Shown here piece by piece: positions 8,037 to 16,925 of a DNA stretch of 51,836 nt. The position numbers and the translations under genes were made by a program. The notes below the pieces were generated by a model. That model did not search any database, was not told the origin of the DNA, and was given only the letters and a program-made list of their open reading frames with translations. Numbering within the stretch: position 1 is the stretch's first letter; every line of letters starts with the position of its first letter. Source of the DNA: an uncultured Granulosicoccaceae bacterium (GTDB lineage Bacteria > Pseudomonadota > Gammaproteobacteria > Granulosicoccales > Granulosicoccaceae); contig CALGNZ010000112.1 in NCBI GenBank assembly GCA_937957915.1, positions 1 to 51,836 on the forward strand, written 5' to 3'.

Positions 8037-9938
8037 GTGGGAAATTTTCACAAGCAACAAGGGGACCGCGTTGTCATAGCGAAGAATGCAGATCAACGAA
8101 ACGCTGACCCACTGATTTTAACAAACGCAAACCCTTTGATTGCCAGCCCGTACAAAAACAAACACTGGTCGCGGCTACGCCAACCGCGCACAGTTAATCT
8201 ATGCCCCGCACTGGCTATAGCACTTGTAATACTTGTCCTGGCTACCTCTGGCCCCACATTTTCCAGGCCAAACCCGTCACCGGGATTGCAAATTTCTATT
8301 GCAGGTGTTACTGCCACACTGGAAAAACAGATCAGAGCCTACATCGGCGATTCCAGCCTGCATGATGTCGATGATTTGCCCGTCTATTTGAATGAGCTTG
8401 AGAGCAAAATCAATGGCAGCCTGCAAGCCGTTGGTTTTTACCATCCAACGATAGAGTTGAATACTGAAGACCGCTACAGCACCACACTTATAAAGATAGA
8501 CATAAAGACCGGACAGCCAGTACGAGTTCGAACCCTCGATATAAAACTCTCTGGCCCTGCATCCACGAACTCTGAATTTCTAGAGCAGATTGCTGAGGTA
8601 CCGCTGAGCAATGGGGATATTTTTAATCATGAGAAATACGAGCAGACCAAGAGTCTGCTTATTAGCAATGCACGCAATCTTGGCTACTTTACGGCCAACT
8701 TCACGCGCGCACAGGTTCTGGTCACTAAAAAAGAGAAACGAGCAGAAGTCTACTTACATTTTGATACAGGCGAACGCTACAACATAAGCACGGTCAACTA
8801 CAAAAGCACCCTGTTCCCAAAAGACTTTTTGCAGCGCTGGCAGCCATTCACGGGAGTGGTGCCGTATCGAACATCTTATGTCAGACGCTTAACGAAAAAT
8901 CTGCAAAATAGCGGATATTTTAAATATGTTCGAGTAACACCACAGTTGGAGAAATCGGTCGACAACCAGGTACCTTTACTGGTTGAACTGGAGTCATCCG
9001 CCGAGAATGTCATTAGCCTTGGGGCTGGCTTTGCAACGGATAGCGGACCACGTGTAAAAGGCAACTGGCTACGCCCACACCACAATCAACACGGCCATGT
9101 GCTTGAAGCAAGCACAAGTATCTCACGCCTGAGACAGCATCTATCCACAGGGTATCGTATTCCCCACAAACGTCACCCGGAAACCGGCAACTACTCTTTC
9201 GACCTGGGCGTGTTAAACCACCGCACAGAAGATACGTTGTCTCAACTGCGCACTTTCGACCTAAGCGATCACAGACAACTAAAAAGTGGCTGGCATCGGG
9301 ATACGTTTCTTCGTTGGGAGAACGAGAGATTTAAAGTTGGCGAGGACAAAAACAGGATTAACCTGCTGCTGCCCGGCATCAGCTTTTCGAGAACACAGTC
9401 GACAGGTGGGCTGTATCCGAGGAACGGTAGCTTTTTATCATTTAAACTACTGGCGGGGAATCGTAAACTACTCTCTGATATCGACTTGATTCGTGCAACA
9501 GCGTCGGCAAAACATGTACGCTCGTGGCGCGACAAACACTTTCTGATTACACGAGCAGAACTGGGCGGCGTACATAGCAATCACTACGACAGGGTTCCAA
9601 CGTCACACCGCTTTTTTGCTGGTGGAGATGCCAGTGTTCGAGGGTTTGCTTTTCAGTCAATTTCACCGGTTAACGCAAATAACGAAAGTGTTGGCGGACG
9701 TTACCTGACCACCGCCTCGGTCGAATATAATTATACAATTAGAGAACATTGGGCACTGGCAGCTTTTATTGACACAGGTCGAGCCTACACAAACGCATCA
9801 GACCCGTATCGGGTGGGAATCGGGTTTGGCTTGCGCTGGCTGTCACCTGTCGGGCCACTACGTGTCGATGTTGGCTATGGCGTCAGTGAGGACAACCCTA
9901 CCGCTCGGCTACATTTGTCTATTGGGCCTCAACTGTGA
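8037..9938 (+). CDS. tamA: TamA, outer-membrane Omp85 subunit of the Tam complex
   Basis: Outer-membrane protein of the BamA/Omp85 superfamily that, with TamB, helps insert some outer-membrane proteins and has been tied to envelope lipid transport. The 633-residue frame has a hydrophobic signal core (LCPALAIALVILVLA, about 55-70), POTRA-type domains (about 85-330; for example VRTLDIKLSGPASTNSEF and YNISTVNYKSTLFP) and a C-terminal beta-barrel. Barrel hallmarks are HRFFAGGDASVRGF and GIGFGLRWLSPVGPLRVDVGYG. The annotated start is GTG at 8037; about 50 residues before the signal core is long, so translation may begin further in, although the region has no in-frame ATG. The stop overlaps the tamB start by four bases (GTGA), which indicates translational coupling. 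Confidence 0.94.
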   Translation: MGNFHKQQGDRVVIAKNADQRNADPLILTNANPLIASPYKNKHWSRLRQPRTVNLCPALAIALVILVLATSGPTFSRPNPSPGLQISIAGVTATLEKQIRAYIGDSSLHDVDDLPVYLNELESKINGSLQAVGFYHPTIELNTEDRYSTTLIKIDIKTGQPVRVRTLDIKLSGPASTNSEFLEQIAEVPLSNGDIFNHEKYEQTKSLLISNARNLGYFTANFTRAQVLVTKKEKRAEVYLHFDTGERYNISTVNYKSTLFPKDFLQRWQPFTGVVPYRTSYVRRLTKNLQNSGYFKYVRVTPQLEKSVDNQVPLLVELESSAENVISLGAGFATDSGPRVKGNWLRPHHNQHGHVLEASTSISRLRQHLSTGYRIPHKRHPETGNYSFDLGVLNHRTEDTLSQLRTFDLSDHRQLKSGWHRDTFLRWENERFKVGEDKNRINLLLPGISFSRTQSTGGLYPRNGSFLSFKLLAGNRKLLSDIDLIRATASAKHVRSWRDKHFLITRAELGGVHSNHYDRVPTSHRFFAGGDASVRGFAFQSISPVNANNESVGGRYLTTASVEYNYTIREHWALAAFIDTGRAYTNASDPYRVGIGFGLRWLSPVGPLRVDVGYGVSEDNPTARLHLSIGPQL

Positions 9939-12900
9939 AAAAGGCCGCGCGCAGATTATCACTGCAAGCCATCGGGATATTACTCAGCCTGATGTTGCTG
10001 TTGTTCTTTTGGATGTTGTTTACCGCATCCGGCAGCCGAACCTCACTGAACATTCTACAAAACAGAGTCAATAAACTAGAGTACGAATACAAATCGGGAA
10101 CGCTTGCCAGCGGACTGCACCTTGAACGCGTTAAATGGCAACTCAAAAACAATACAGTTATTAGTTCACCGAGCCTTACTTTCCACTGGAACCCAAAGTG
10201 CTGGCACGCTAAAGAACTCTGCATCACCGAATTGTCCGCTGCTCAGCTGGTTATCGATGTGGCACCCGGTGGCCAAAAAAGCGATGTAAAAACACTCACC
10301 GCAATCGATTTACCTGTCTCCATCATTGCTGACTCACTGAAGATTGGTGAGGTCATTATCAACAACGTCAGCGAGAGCCCCTTTATTTTCACAAATGTCG
10401 ATTTCGGTGGCAGGCTTGAAGGTTCAGCGTTAATAGCCAGTCGACTAAAGCTCGACTGGCTTTGGCTACAGGCAAATATCAACGGCACAATGACATTGAC
10501 TGGGGACTACCCGATTGCCGCCGATGCAACTCTGATCAGTACTGACCCCGGTCTGTCACTACCCATTAGCAGTAACTGGCAACTCGGCGGAGACCTGCTG
10601 AGTTTGCAACTCGAGGCCGACTTCACCGCCCCTTATCAAGCCAGTTTAGCGGGCACATACTCAATGTTACGCAGCGGACTCCCGGCAGATATCAAAATCT
10701 CCTGGGCTACTGCCCCCTGGCCGAGGCTGGATAGCGAGCCACAACTATTTGTGGACAAAGGCGAGTTGTATATCACCGGTACCGGACCCGACTACAAAAC
10801 CAAAGCGACGGCAGTCATTCATGGTCACAACATACCGAACGCGGACATAGCTCTCGATGGAAAGATAAATTCCCGCAAGGCAACCTTTTTTCCAATGGAG
10901 TTTCAGACACTGGGTGGCAGCCTTGCAGCTGAAGGGGTATTCAAGTGGCACAACGGATTGTCATGGAACACGAATCTCACCGCCCACGAGCTTTGGCCCG
11001 ATCTCTATTGGCCACAACTAAAAGGGCTGGTAAACGGCAAAGCTCATTTTAGTGGCCGCAACCACAACGGCCAAACGAGACTTGCACTGAACTCTATAAA
11101 CGCCACCGGCACCCTGCACGATCATCAATTTCGTCTAACCGGTGATGCGACGAAAGATCCGTTCGGTGTATGGCATCTTTCAGCAATGGAAGCGGTGAAC
11201 CAGAACAATCAAATTTATGCCAATGGTACCATCGGCGTCGACAGCGATTTAAAACTCCTTTTTAATACCCAGTCTATTCACAAGTTTATCAGCGGCGTCT
11301 ATGGAGATCTGCACGGTGATTTATCGATAAGAGGGAATCTAAAAAAACCAAATATCACCGGCGCGGTCAGCTCGGCAAATCTAAAGATCGGCGATGTTAG
11401 ACTACGAAATGTAAAAAGCCAGGGCGTGTTAATCCATGCTGGCCATCAGCAAAGCAAAATCACCACAGTGGCGGAAAGTATTGTTGCGAACTCACAGCAT
11501 TTTCACACGGCAAAGGTGGATCTCAACGGCAGGATTACAGACCACCATATACAGATTGCATTCGATCACAAGCTCGGAAAAGCCAAACAGATACGTATCA
11601 AAGGCGGCCTGAATCATTCTAACGACTGGCAGGGGCAGGTAACCGATGCTCGCGGGTTGCTGGCGGATTACCCGATCGCCCTGAAACAACCATTTAACAC
11701 CTACTGGATTCATGAAAAGCGATCACTGGCACTCGAGCCACATTGTTGGAAGATGGATCTCGCAGAAGGCTGCGTCGCCAACAAGGCAATGGTCGGTAAA
11801 AACGGCAAGGTATTCTTTACTGTGAACTCACTGGAATTGAGCAACCTGAGTTCGCTGCAGTCCACACCCCTGACTATTACCGGGCTATTGAACTCTCAAG
11901 GTGAACTTAACTGGGGCAACAACAGATCACCTTCCGTTGCGTTATCTGGCGATATAACGAACGCTGTAGCGTCGGTTATCGATGCTGACAACCACGAAAA
12001 AGTCAGCCTGGCGCTCGACACCGCCAAACTAAATATAGCCACAACAGAGAACCTCGTAAAAACCCAATTAAGTGTGAAAGCAAAGCGATTCGGTGCAGTC
12101 AATGTTCTATTCGATGTTGATACGGCCTCCACCGATTATCCGGTTAACGGATCTATTGCAATATCAAACAGTGATACTAGTTGGCTGCGCGCCTATTTGC
12201 CTGACACAACGACGCTCGAGGGACAGATTTCGGCCGACGGTGTTATCGGTGGAAACCTCGAGGCACCACAAATAAACGGTGTTATCAGTCTGCACCAGGG
12301 TGCTGTTTCATCGCCCTCGTTACCAGTGGACCTCGAAGACATAGCCCTCGATATAGAATTCGACAACAAGAGATCACGCATTCATGGCAGTGCCCGGTCG
12401 GGCGATACGCCGATCAGGATTACCGGTACCAGTTCTCTGGGCGCCGACAGTCAGGGCATGGACTCACAAAACGCTGGCTCACGAAGCACAGGCTCTCGAA
12501 GCAAGGGCACTAAAAACCGCGGCACATGGTCATCCCTGATTCATGTCAAAGCGGACAATCTTAAACTGGATACAGACCTGTTTCGCCGTGCAATAGTCTC
12601 GCCGAACCTCAATATTCACCTGGCTGACACAGGCATTCGTATCGACGGCGATCTGAATGTACACAGAGCGAATATTGTCGTTAATGATATTGCAACTGGC
12701 GGCATCGCCACCTCACGCGATGTAGTCATCGTCGACGCAAGCGACAACGAAAAACAATCGCTGACTGCCACCAGGCAAAATTTTGCCAGCGAACTTGACG
12801 TGTCTCTGGGCCGAAACGTGAGATTTAACGGTTATGGTTTAAAGGCAGATCTAAGCGGTGATTTTCACCTGGCGCTTGATGCACACCGTCCACCTGAACT

Positions 12901-13480
12901 GCTCGGTGAGATCATGGTCGACAATGGCACCTATCGCTCCTACGGACAGAACCTGATAATAAGAGACGGGCGAATCACATTTGTTGGCCCGCTTGAACAA
13001 ACAGCTGTCACTGTGGAGGCTGTGCGAGAGGTTGACAACATACTCGCAGGGCTGCGTGTCGACGGCTCATTGCAAAATCCGACGACCACTCTGTTCTCTG
13101 AGCCGACGTTGCCCGAGGAGGAAATTTTATCTTACGTGGTACTAGGGCGCAGTCTTGAATTCGGTTCAACCGATGATTCTCAAATGCTGACAAACGCCGC
13201 CCTGTTTATGGGGATCTCCAATGGCCGAAACTTCTCGCAGAACATCGCCAAAAATCTGGGTATCGAAGACTTCTATCTGACTGCCACCGGCACCGGGGAT
13301 GAAACCCAGGTAATGCTCAGCGGCAGGCTCAACAACCGGCTGCTGGTGCGGTACGGGGTTGGTGTATTCAACGCCGTCAGCACCCTCTTCCTGCGTTACG
13401 ACCTTGCAGAACAACTCTACATAGAAACCACACAAGGTCTGGAGAAAGCCATTGATATATTCTACTCGTTCGAATTCTGA
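9935..13480 (+). CDS. tamB: TamB (DUF490), inner-membrane partner of TamA
   Basis: A 1181-residue AsmA-like/TamB protein that spans the periplasm and works with TamA. A single N-terminal membrane anchor (about residues 10-30, LQAIGILLSLMLLLFFWMLF) precedes a very long repetitive beta-strand region, expected to form a hydrophobic groove, and the conserved TamB domain at the C terminus (from about residue 830). The protein ends in YSFEF with a terminal Phe, as in the family. Start is GTG at 9935, overlapping the tamA stop. An odd low-complexity insert at about residues 833-862 is rich in Gly, Ser and Arg (SRSTGSRSKG) and is encoded by degenerate repeats near 12440-12525; it interrupts the beta-rich pattern and looks like a recent local expansion. 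Confidence 0.94.
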   Translation: MKKAARRLSLQAIGILLSLMLLLFFWMLFTASGSRTSLNILQNRVNKLEYEYKSGTLASGLHLERVKWQLKNNTVISSPSLTFHWNPKCWHAKELCITELSAAQLVIDVAPGGQKSDVKTLTAIDLPVSIIADSLKIGEVIINNVSESPFIFTNVDFGGRLEGSALIASRLKLDWLWLQANINGTMTLTGDYPIAADATLISTDPGLSLPISSNWQLGGDLLSLQLEADFTAPYQASLAGTYSMLRSGLPADIKISWATAPWPRLDSEPQLFVDKGELYITGTGPDYKTKATAVIHGHNIPNADIALDGKINSRKATFFPMEFQTLGGSLAAEGVFKWHNGLSWNTNLTAHELWPDLYWPQLKGLVNGKAHFSGRNHNGQTRLALNSINATGTLHDHQFRLTGDATKDPFGVWHLSAMEAVNQNNQIYANGTIGVDSDLKLLFNTQSIHKFISGVYGDLHGDLSIRGNLKKPNITGAVSSANLKIGDVRLRNVKSQGVLIHAGHQQSKITTVAESIVANSQHFHTAKVDLNGRITDHHIQIAFDHKLGKAKQIRIKGGLNHSNDWQGQVTDARGLLADYPIALKQPFNTYWIHEKRSLALEPHCWKMDLAEGCVANKAMVGKNGKVFFTVNSLELSNLSSLQSTPLTITGLLNSQGELNWGNNRSPSVALSGDITNAVASVIDADNHEKVSLALDTAKLNIATTENLVKTQLSVKAKRFGAVNVLFDVDTASTDYPVNGSIAISNSDTSWLRAYLPDTTTLEGQISADGVIGGNLEAPQINGVISLHQGAVSSPSLPVDLEDIALDIEFDNKRSRIHGSARSGDTPIRITGTSSLGADSQGMDSQNAGSRSTGSRSKGTKNRGTWSSLIHVKADNLKLDTDLFRRAIVSPNLNIHLADTGIRIDGDLNVHRANIVVNDIATGGIATSRDVVIVDASDNEKQSLTATRQNFASELDVSLGRNVRFNGYGLKADLSGDFHLALDAHRPPELLGEIMVDNGTYRSYGQNLIIRDGRITFVGPLEQTAVTVEAVREVDNILAGLRVDGSLQNPTTTLFSEPTLPEEEILSYVVLGRSLEFGSTDDSQMLTNAALFMGISNGRNFSQNIAKNLGIEDFYLTATGTGDETQVMLSGRLNNRLLVRYGVGVFNAVSTLFLRYDLAEQLYIETTQGLEKAIDIFYSFEF

Positions 13481-13526
13481 TCCTGATTTGCTGGTACTGT
13501 CGCGCTGGTATAGTCCTGGGCTTAAA

Positions 13527-13544
13527 CTTGGGGTTTATCCCAAG
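13527..13544. terminator. Possible hairpin between convergent tamB and the CoA-transferase gene
   Basis: A 6-bp stem (CTTGGG / CCCAAG) with a 6-base loop lies in the 91-base convergent gap. There is no T run, so its role as a terminator is only a position-based suggestion. Confidence 0.25.
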
Positions 13545-13571
13545 GCTTTACCTCGGGGTGCGGCCTCCCGC

Positions 13572-14768
13572 TTATATCACCTGAGCCGACTTCAATTGCT
13601 TGATCTGCTCGGCATCCATACCAAGCATGTCACGCAGAATCTCTTCATTGTGAGCGCCCAAATCTGGCCCACCGGTATCGGTGCGGCCAGGCGTTTCAGA
13701 TAATTTCGGGTGAATAGCCGGAACAGTCAGGGTGCCCTCAACGTGGTCAATTTCTTCAAACAGACCCCTTGCCTTATAATGTGGATCATCGAACATATCT
13801 ACTACGCTGTAGATCGGCCCACTGGGTACATCTGCCTCCTGTAGTGCCTGCAACACTTCAGCTTCAGTCAGTTTCGATGTCCAGGCAGAGATCGCCTCAT
13901 CTATCTCGCCTTCGTGTTCAACTCTGCCAGCGTTACCAGCCAGGCGGCTATCGTTCGCAAGGTCTTCGCGACCGGCACAACACATCAGTCGCTTATAGAT
14001 CGAGTCACCGTTACCACCAATCACAACATACTTGTTATCACTGCACAAATACGTATTTGTTGGCACTATTCCGGTGATCGTCGATCCGGACGGCTCACGC
14101 ACCAGGCCGTTACCGGAATACTCCGGCACCACCCCTTCCATCATGTTAAAAACCGATTCGAATATAGAAACATCGACCACCTGACCATCACCGGAATTTT
14201 GTCGCCCCAACAGTGCCAGCAAAATTCCAATCACAGCATGAGTTGCCGCAAGCGTATCACCAAGACTGAGATTTGGCCGCACCGGAGGTCGATCTGCAAA
14301 ACCATTGACATAGCGAAAGCCACCGTACGCCTCACAGGCCGACGCATAACCCGGACGTGACGACAAAGGCCCTGTTTGACCATATCCGCTCACTCTTGTA
14401 AATACCAGCGACGGATTGGACTGCTTGAACTCATCCGGACCAAGCCCCCACTTTTCGAGCGTGCCTGGTCGGAAATTCTCCAGCACTACGTCTACCTTGT
14501 TGATCAGGTCGTGCACGAGTTGACGCCCCCCTTCCGACTTCAGATCAACCGTTATGGATTTTTTGTTTCGGGCAACGCTGTGCCACCAATAAGAGGTACC
14601 AGTGCTATCGAGTTCTCGCCAGCCGCGAATCGGATCCCCCGTGTTGCGCGGCTCGACCTTTATGACTTCTGCCCCAAAATACGCAAGCATAGAACCCGCA
14701 TGCGGACCCGCGATCAACTGCCCTAGTTCAAGCACTTTGATGCCGTCTAACGGCCTTTTGTTTTTCAT
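13572..14768 (-). CDS. Class III CoA-transferase (CaiB/BaiF family)
   Basis: Transfers coenzyme A between carboxylic acids. The family covers formyl-CoA:oxalate, carnitine and related transferases. The N terminus KVLELGQLIAGPHAG, the ENFRPGTLEKWGLG segment, VSGYGQTGP and the LSLGDTLAATHAVIG stretch, whose Asp matches the catalytic aspartate position, are all characteristic. At about 398 residues the length is normal. The frame opens at GTG 14780, but ATG at 14768 is preceded by a purine-rich GTGAGA and gives a typical N terminus, so I chose it. It is divergent from an acyl-CoA ligase 86 bases away, so the two may act on related acyl-CoA substrates. The substrate cannot be read from the sequence. 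Confidence 0.9.
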   Translation of the reverse strand: MKNKRPLDGIKVLELGQLIAGPHAGSMLAYFGAEVIKVEPRNTGDPIRGWRELDSTGTSYWWHSVARNKKSITVDLKSEGGRQLVHDLINKVDVVLENFRPGTLEKWGLGPDEFKQSNPSLVFTRVSGYGQTGPLSSRPGYASACEAYGGFRYVNGFADRPPVRPNLSLGDTLAATHAVIGILLALLGRQNSGDGQVVDVSIFESVFNMMEGVVPEYSGNGLVREPSGSTITGIVPTNTYLCSDNKYVVIGGNGDSIYKRLMCCAGREDLANDSRLAGNAGRVEHEGEIDEAISAWTSKLTEAEVLQALQEADVPSGPIYSVVDMFDDPHYKARGLFEEIDHVEGTLTVPAIHPKLSETPGRTDTGGPDLGAHNEEILRDMLGMDAEQIKQLKSAQVI

Positions 14769-14854
14769 TGCGAGTCTCACTGTTTGACGGTAGTGTTTTG
14801 GTTGTAAAAAAGACAGAACCGGGACTATCCCTCACCTGAGGCAAATCAGACACG

Positions 14855-16489
14855 ATGGCAAAACAAACAATTTATTCAAGAGATCTCGAAAAATCTCAAG
14901 CCAACTATACCCCGCTTTCTCCGCTTAGCTTTATCGATCGTGCGGCAGATGTCTACCCTGATCATACCGCGATCATACATGGTGACCTCACTCAAAACTG
15001 GAGTGAAACACGGCTTCGATGTTTGAAACTCGCATCTGCACTCAGCAGCGTCGGTGTGAACACGGGCGACACGGTAGCTGTTATTGCGCCAAACATACCG
15101 GCATTGTTTGAGTCTCACTTTGGCATCCCGATGTGCGGTGCAGTACTCAATGCCATTAACACTCGCCTTGACGCGGCAACGATCGCTTTTATTCTCGAAC
15201 ATGGCGAAGCAAAAGTACTGCTGGCAGATACTGAGTACTATCAAGTAGTCAGCGCGGCTCTTGCGTCGATGGATAATCCACCGATAGTGATCGATATTGA
15301 AGACCCCCGTGTTGCGGACAGCCAGCGACTGGGTACCATTGAATACGACGACTTTCTGCAAACCGGCAGTGACAACTACCAGTGGACACTTCCGACTGAC
15401 GAGTGGGATGCCATCACTCTGAACTACACATCAGGCACCACTGGTAACCCGAAAGGTGTGGTTTACCATCATCGTGGCGCTTACCTCAATGCCATGAGCA
15501 ATATCACCGGATGGCAGATGAGCGGTCACCCGCGATATCTGTGGACTCTGCCAATGTTTCACTGCAACGGCTGGTGTTTTCCGTGGTCACTGGCCGCAGT
15601 GGCAGGTGTTAGCATTTGCACCCGCGCTATCTCTGGTCCAATAATTCATAGCGCCATTAGCGAGCACCAGGTCAGCCATATGTGCGGCGCACCAATCGTG
15701 CTTGGCATGATTATCAACACACCCCAAAACCAGCAAAGCGAGTTCGACCACCCCATCAATGTCATGACTGCAGCCGCTCCACCACCCGCCTCAATTTTAC
15801 AGTCGATGGAATCAATGGGATTCCATATGACCCATGTCTACGGTCTGACCGAAACCTACGGGCCTGCCGTAATGTGTGCCTGGAAGGACGCCTGGGACAG
15901 TGAAAGTGACGAGGAGAGAGCGCGATTAAAATCTCGTCAGGGCGTGCGCTATCAGGTTCTGGAAGGGCTGGAGGTAATGGACCCGGAAACAATGAAACCA
16001 GTGAACAGAGATGGCACTACCGTTGGGGAAATTATGTTCCGGGGGAATATTGTGATGCGGGGATATTTAAAAAACCCGCAGGAAACGCAAAAAGCCTTTG
16101 AGGGCGGCTGGTTTCACTCAGGGGACCTTGCAGTGATGGACAGCGACGGTTACCTGCGGATTACGGACCGCTCCAAGGATGTCATTATCTCGGGGGGTGA
16201 GAACATCTCCTCAATAGAGATTGAAGACGTTCTGTATCGACACGAGGCCGTTCTGGAAGCAGCTGTGGTGGCGATGGGCGACGAAAAGTGGGGAGAAACC
16301 CCGTGTGCCTTTGTAACCCTGCGGGCAGGCAAACAGGCAGATGAGCAAACTCTAATACAGTGGTGCCGAGACAACATGGCCCATTTCAAATGTCCGTCGC
16401 GGGTTTTGTTCTCGGACTTACCAAAAACTTCAACCGGAAAAATCCAGAAGTTTGTATTACGGGACAAAGCAAATGCCCTGGCGAAGTAA
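14855..16489 (+). CDS. AMP-forming acyl-CoA synthetase (ANL superfamily)
   Basis: Activates a carboxylic acid to an acyl-adenylate and then to acyl-CoA. At 544 residues it carries the full motif set: P-loop-like YTSGTTGNPKG at about 191-201, PMFHCNGWCFPW, HVYGLTETYGP, GWFHSGDLAV, the hinge RSKDVIISGGENIS, and the C-terminal lysine motif PKTSTGKIQK. The HCNGWCFPW variant is frequent in medium-chain and methylmercaptopropionate (DmdB-type) ligases as I recall them. DmdB is therefore a reasonable alternative to a generic fatty-acid ligase, but no other DMSP-pathway gene is seen here. ATG at 14855 has a weak AGG upstream. It is divergent from the CoA-transferase gene. Confidence 0.92.
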   Translation: MAKQTIYSRDLEKSQANYTPLSPLSFIDRAADVYPDHTAIIHGDLTQNWSETRLRCLKLASALSSVGVNTGDTVAVIAPNIPALFESHFGIPMCGAVLNAINTRLDAATIAFILEHGEAKVLLADTEYYQVVSAALASMDNPPIVIDIEDPRVADSQRLGTIEYDDFLQTGSDNYQWTLPTDEWDAITLNYTSGTTGNPKGVVYHHRGAYLNAMSNITGWQMSGHPRYLWTLPMFHCNGWCFPWSLAAVAGVSICTRAISGPIIHSAISEHQVSHMCGAPIVLGMIINTPQNQQSEFDHPINVMTAAAPPPASILQSMESMGFHMTHVYGLTETYGPAVMCAWKDAWDSESDEERARLKSRQGVRYQVLEGLEVMDPETMKPVNRDGTTVGEIMFRGNIVMRGYLKNPQETQKAFEGGWFHSGDLAVMDSDGYLRITDRSKDVIISGGENISSIEIEDVLYRHEAVLEAAVVAMGDEKWGETPCAFVTLRAGKQADEQTLIQWCRDNMAHFKCPSRVLFSDLPKTSTGKIQKFVLRDKANALAK

Positions 16490-16925
16490 CATCAACTCCG
16501 TTGCCGGGTAAAAAGGGAGCAAATGCAAATTTGGGAACTGTACCGGCGAAACACCACTTTTGTTTGAACGCCGTTAGCGCTGCCCTGGCACCGTTGTCTG
16601 TGCCTTCAATTTCACCGTCGGTAACCCCGAAATTGCCGGAAAACAGAAAAAACCACATCAATTTGAGTGACGACGTCGTCGTGCGGCATTGAATCAAACG
16701 AGAAAACTGTTACTATTTCGCCACCTCGTAGTGACAATACGGATACATTTACGGGTTAATTGGTCATTTTTATGACGCTTTGCGAAGATTGCTCCGCGGT
16801 TAATCGTTAACATTGTACGAACTGCCGTGTGACTGATGATACCTTCGACGCACGTTTTTGCTTTATGGATGGTCCGTGCCGCTTTACGGAAGCAGCGGGC
16901 GTGATCCCGAATTCGGAACACACAA
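16490..16925. other. 436-base gene-free stretch upstream of the VpsR-like gene
   Basis: I see no convincing gene here. The stretch does hold several short inverted repeats that could be operator sites for the regulator gene that follows: a perfect 12-bp palindrome GACGACGTCGTC at 16669-16680, GTCAT/ATGAC with a TTTT spacer at 16763-16776, and GTTAA/TTAAC with a TCG spacer at 16799-16811. The long 5' region of this gene is unusual for the window, where most intergenic gaps are below 200 bases. None of these repeats matches a binding site I can name. Confidence 0.4.

Noticed and set aside
16770..16808. 12-codon frame MTLCEDCSAVNR in the gap before the VpsR-like gene
   Set aside because: It has no ribosome-binding site and overlaps two inverted repeats; a chance CxxC is not enough evidence for a gene.
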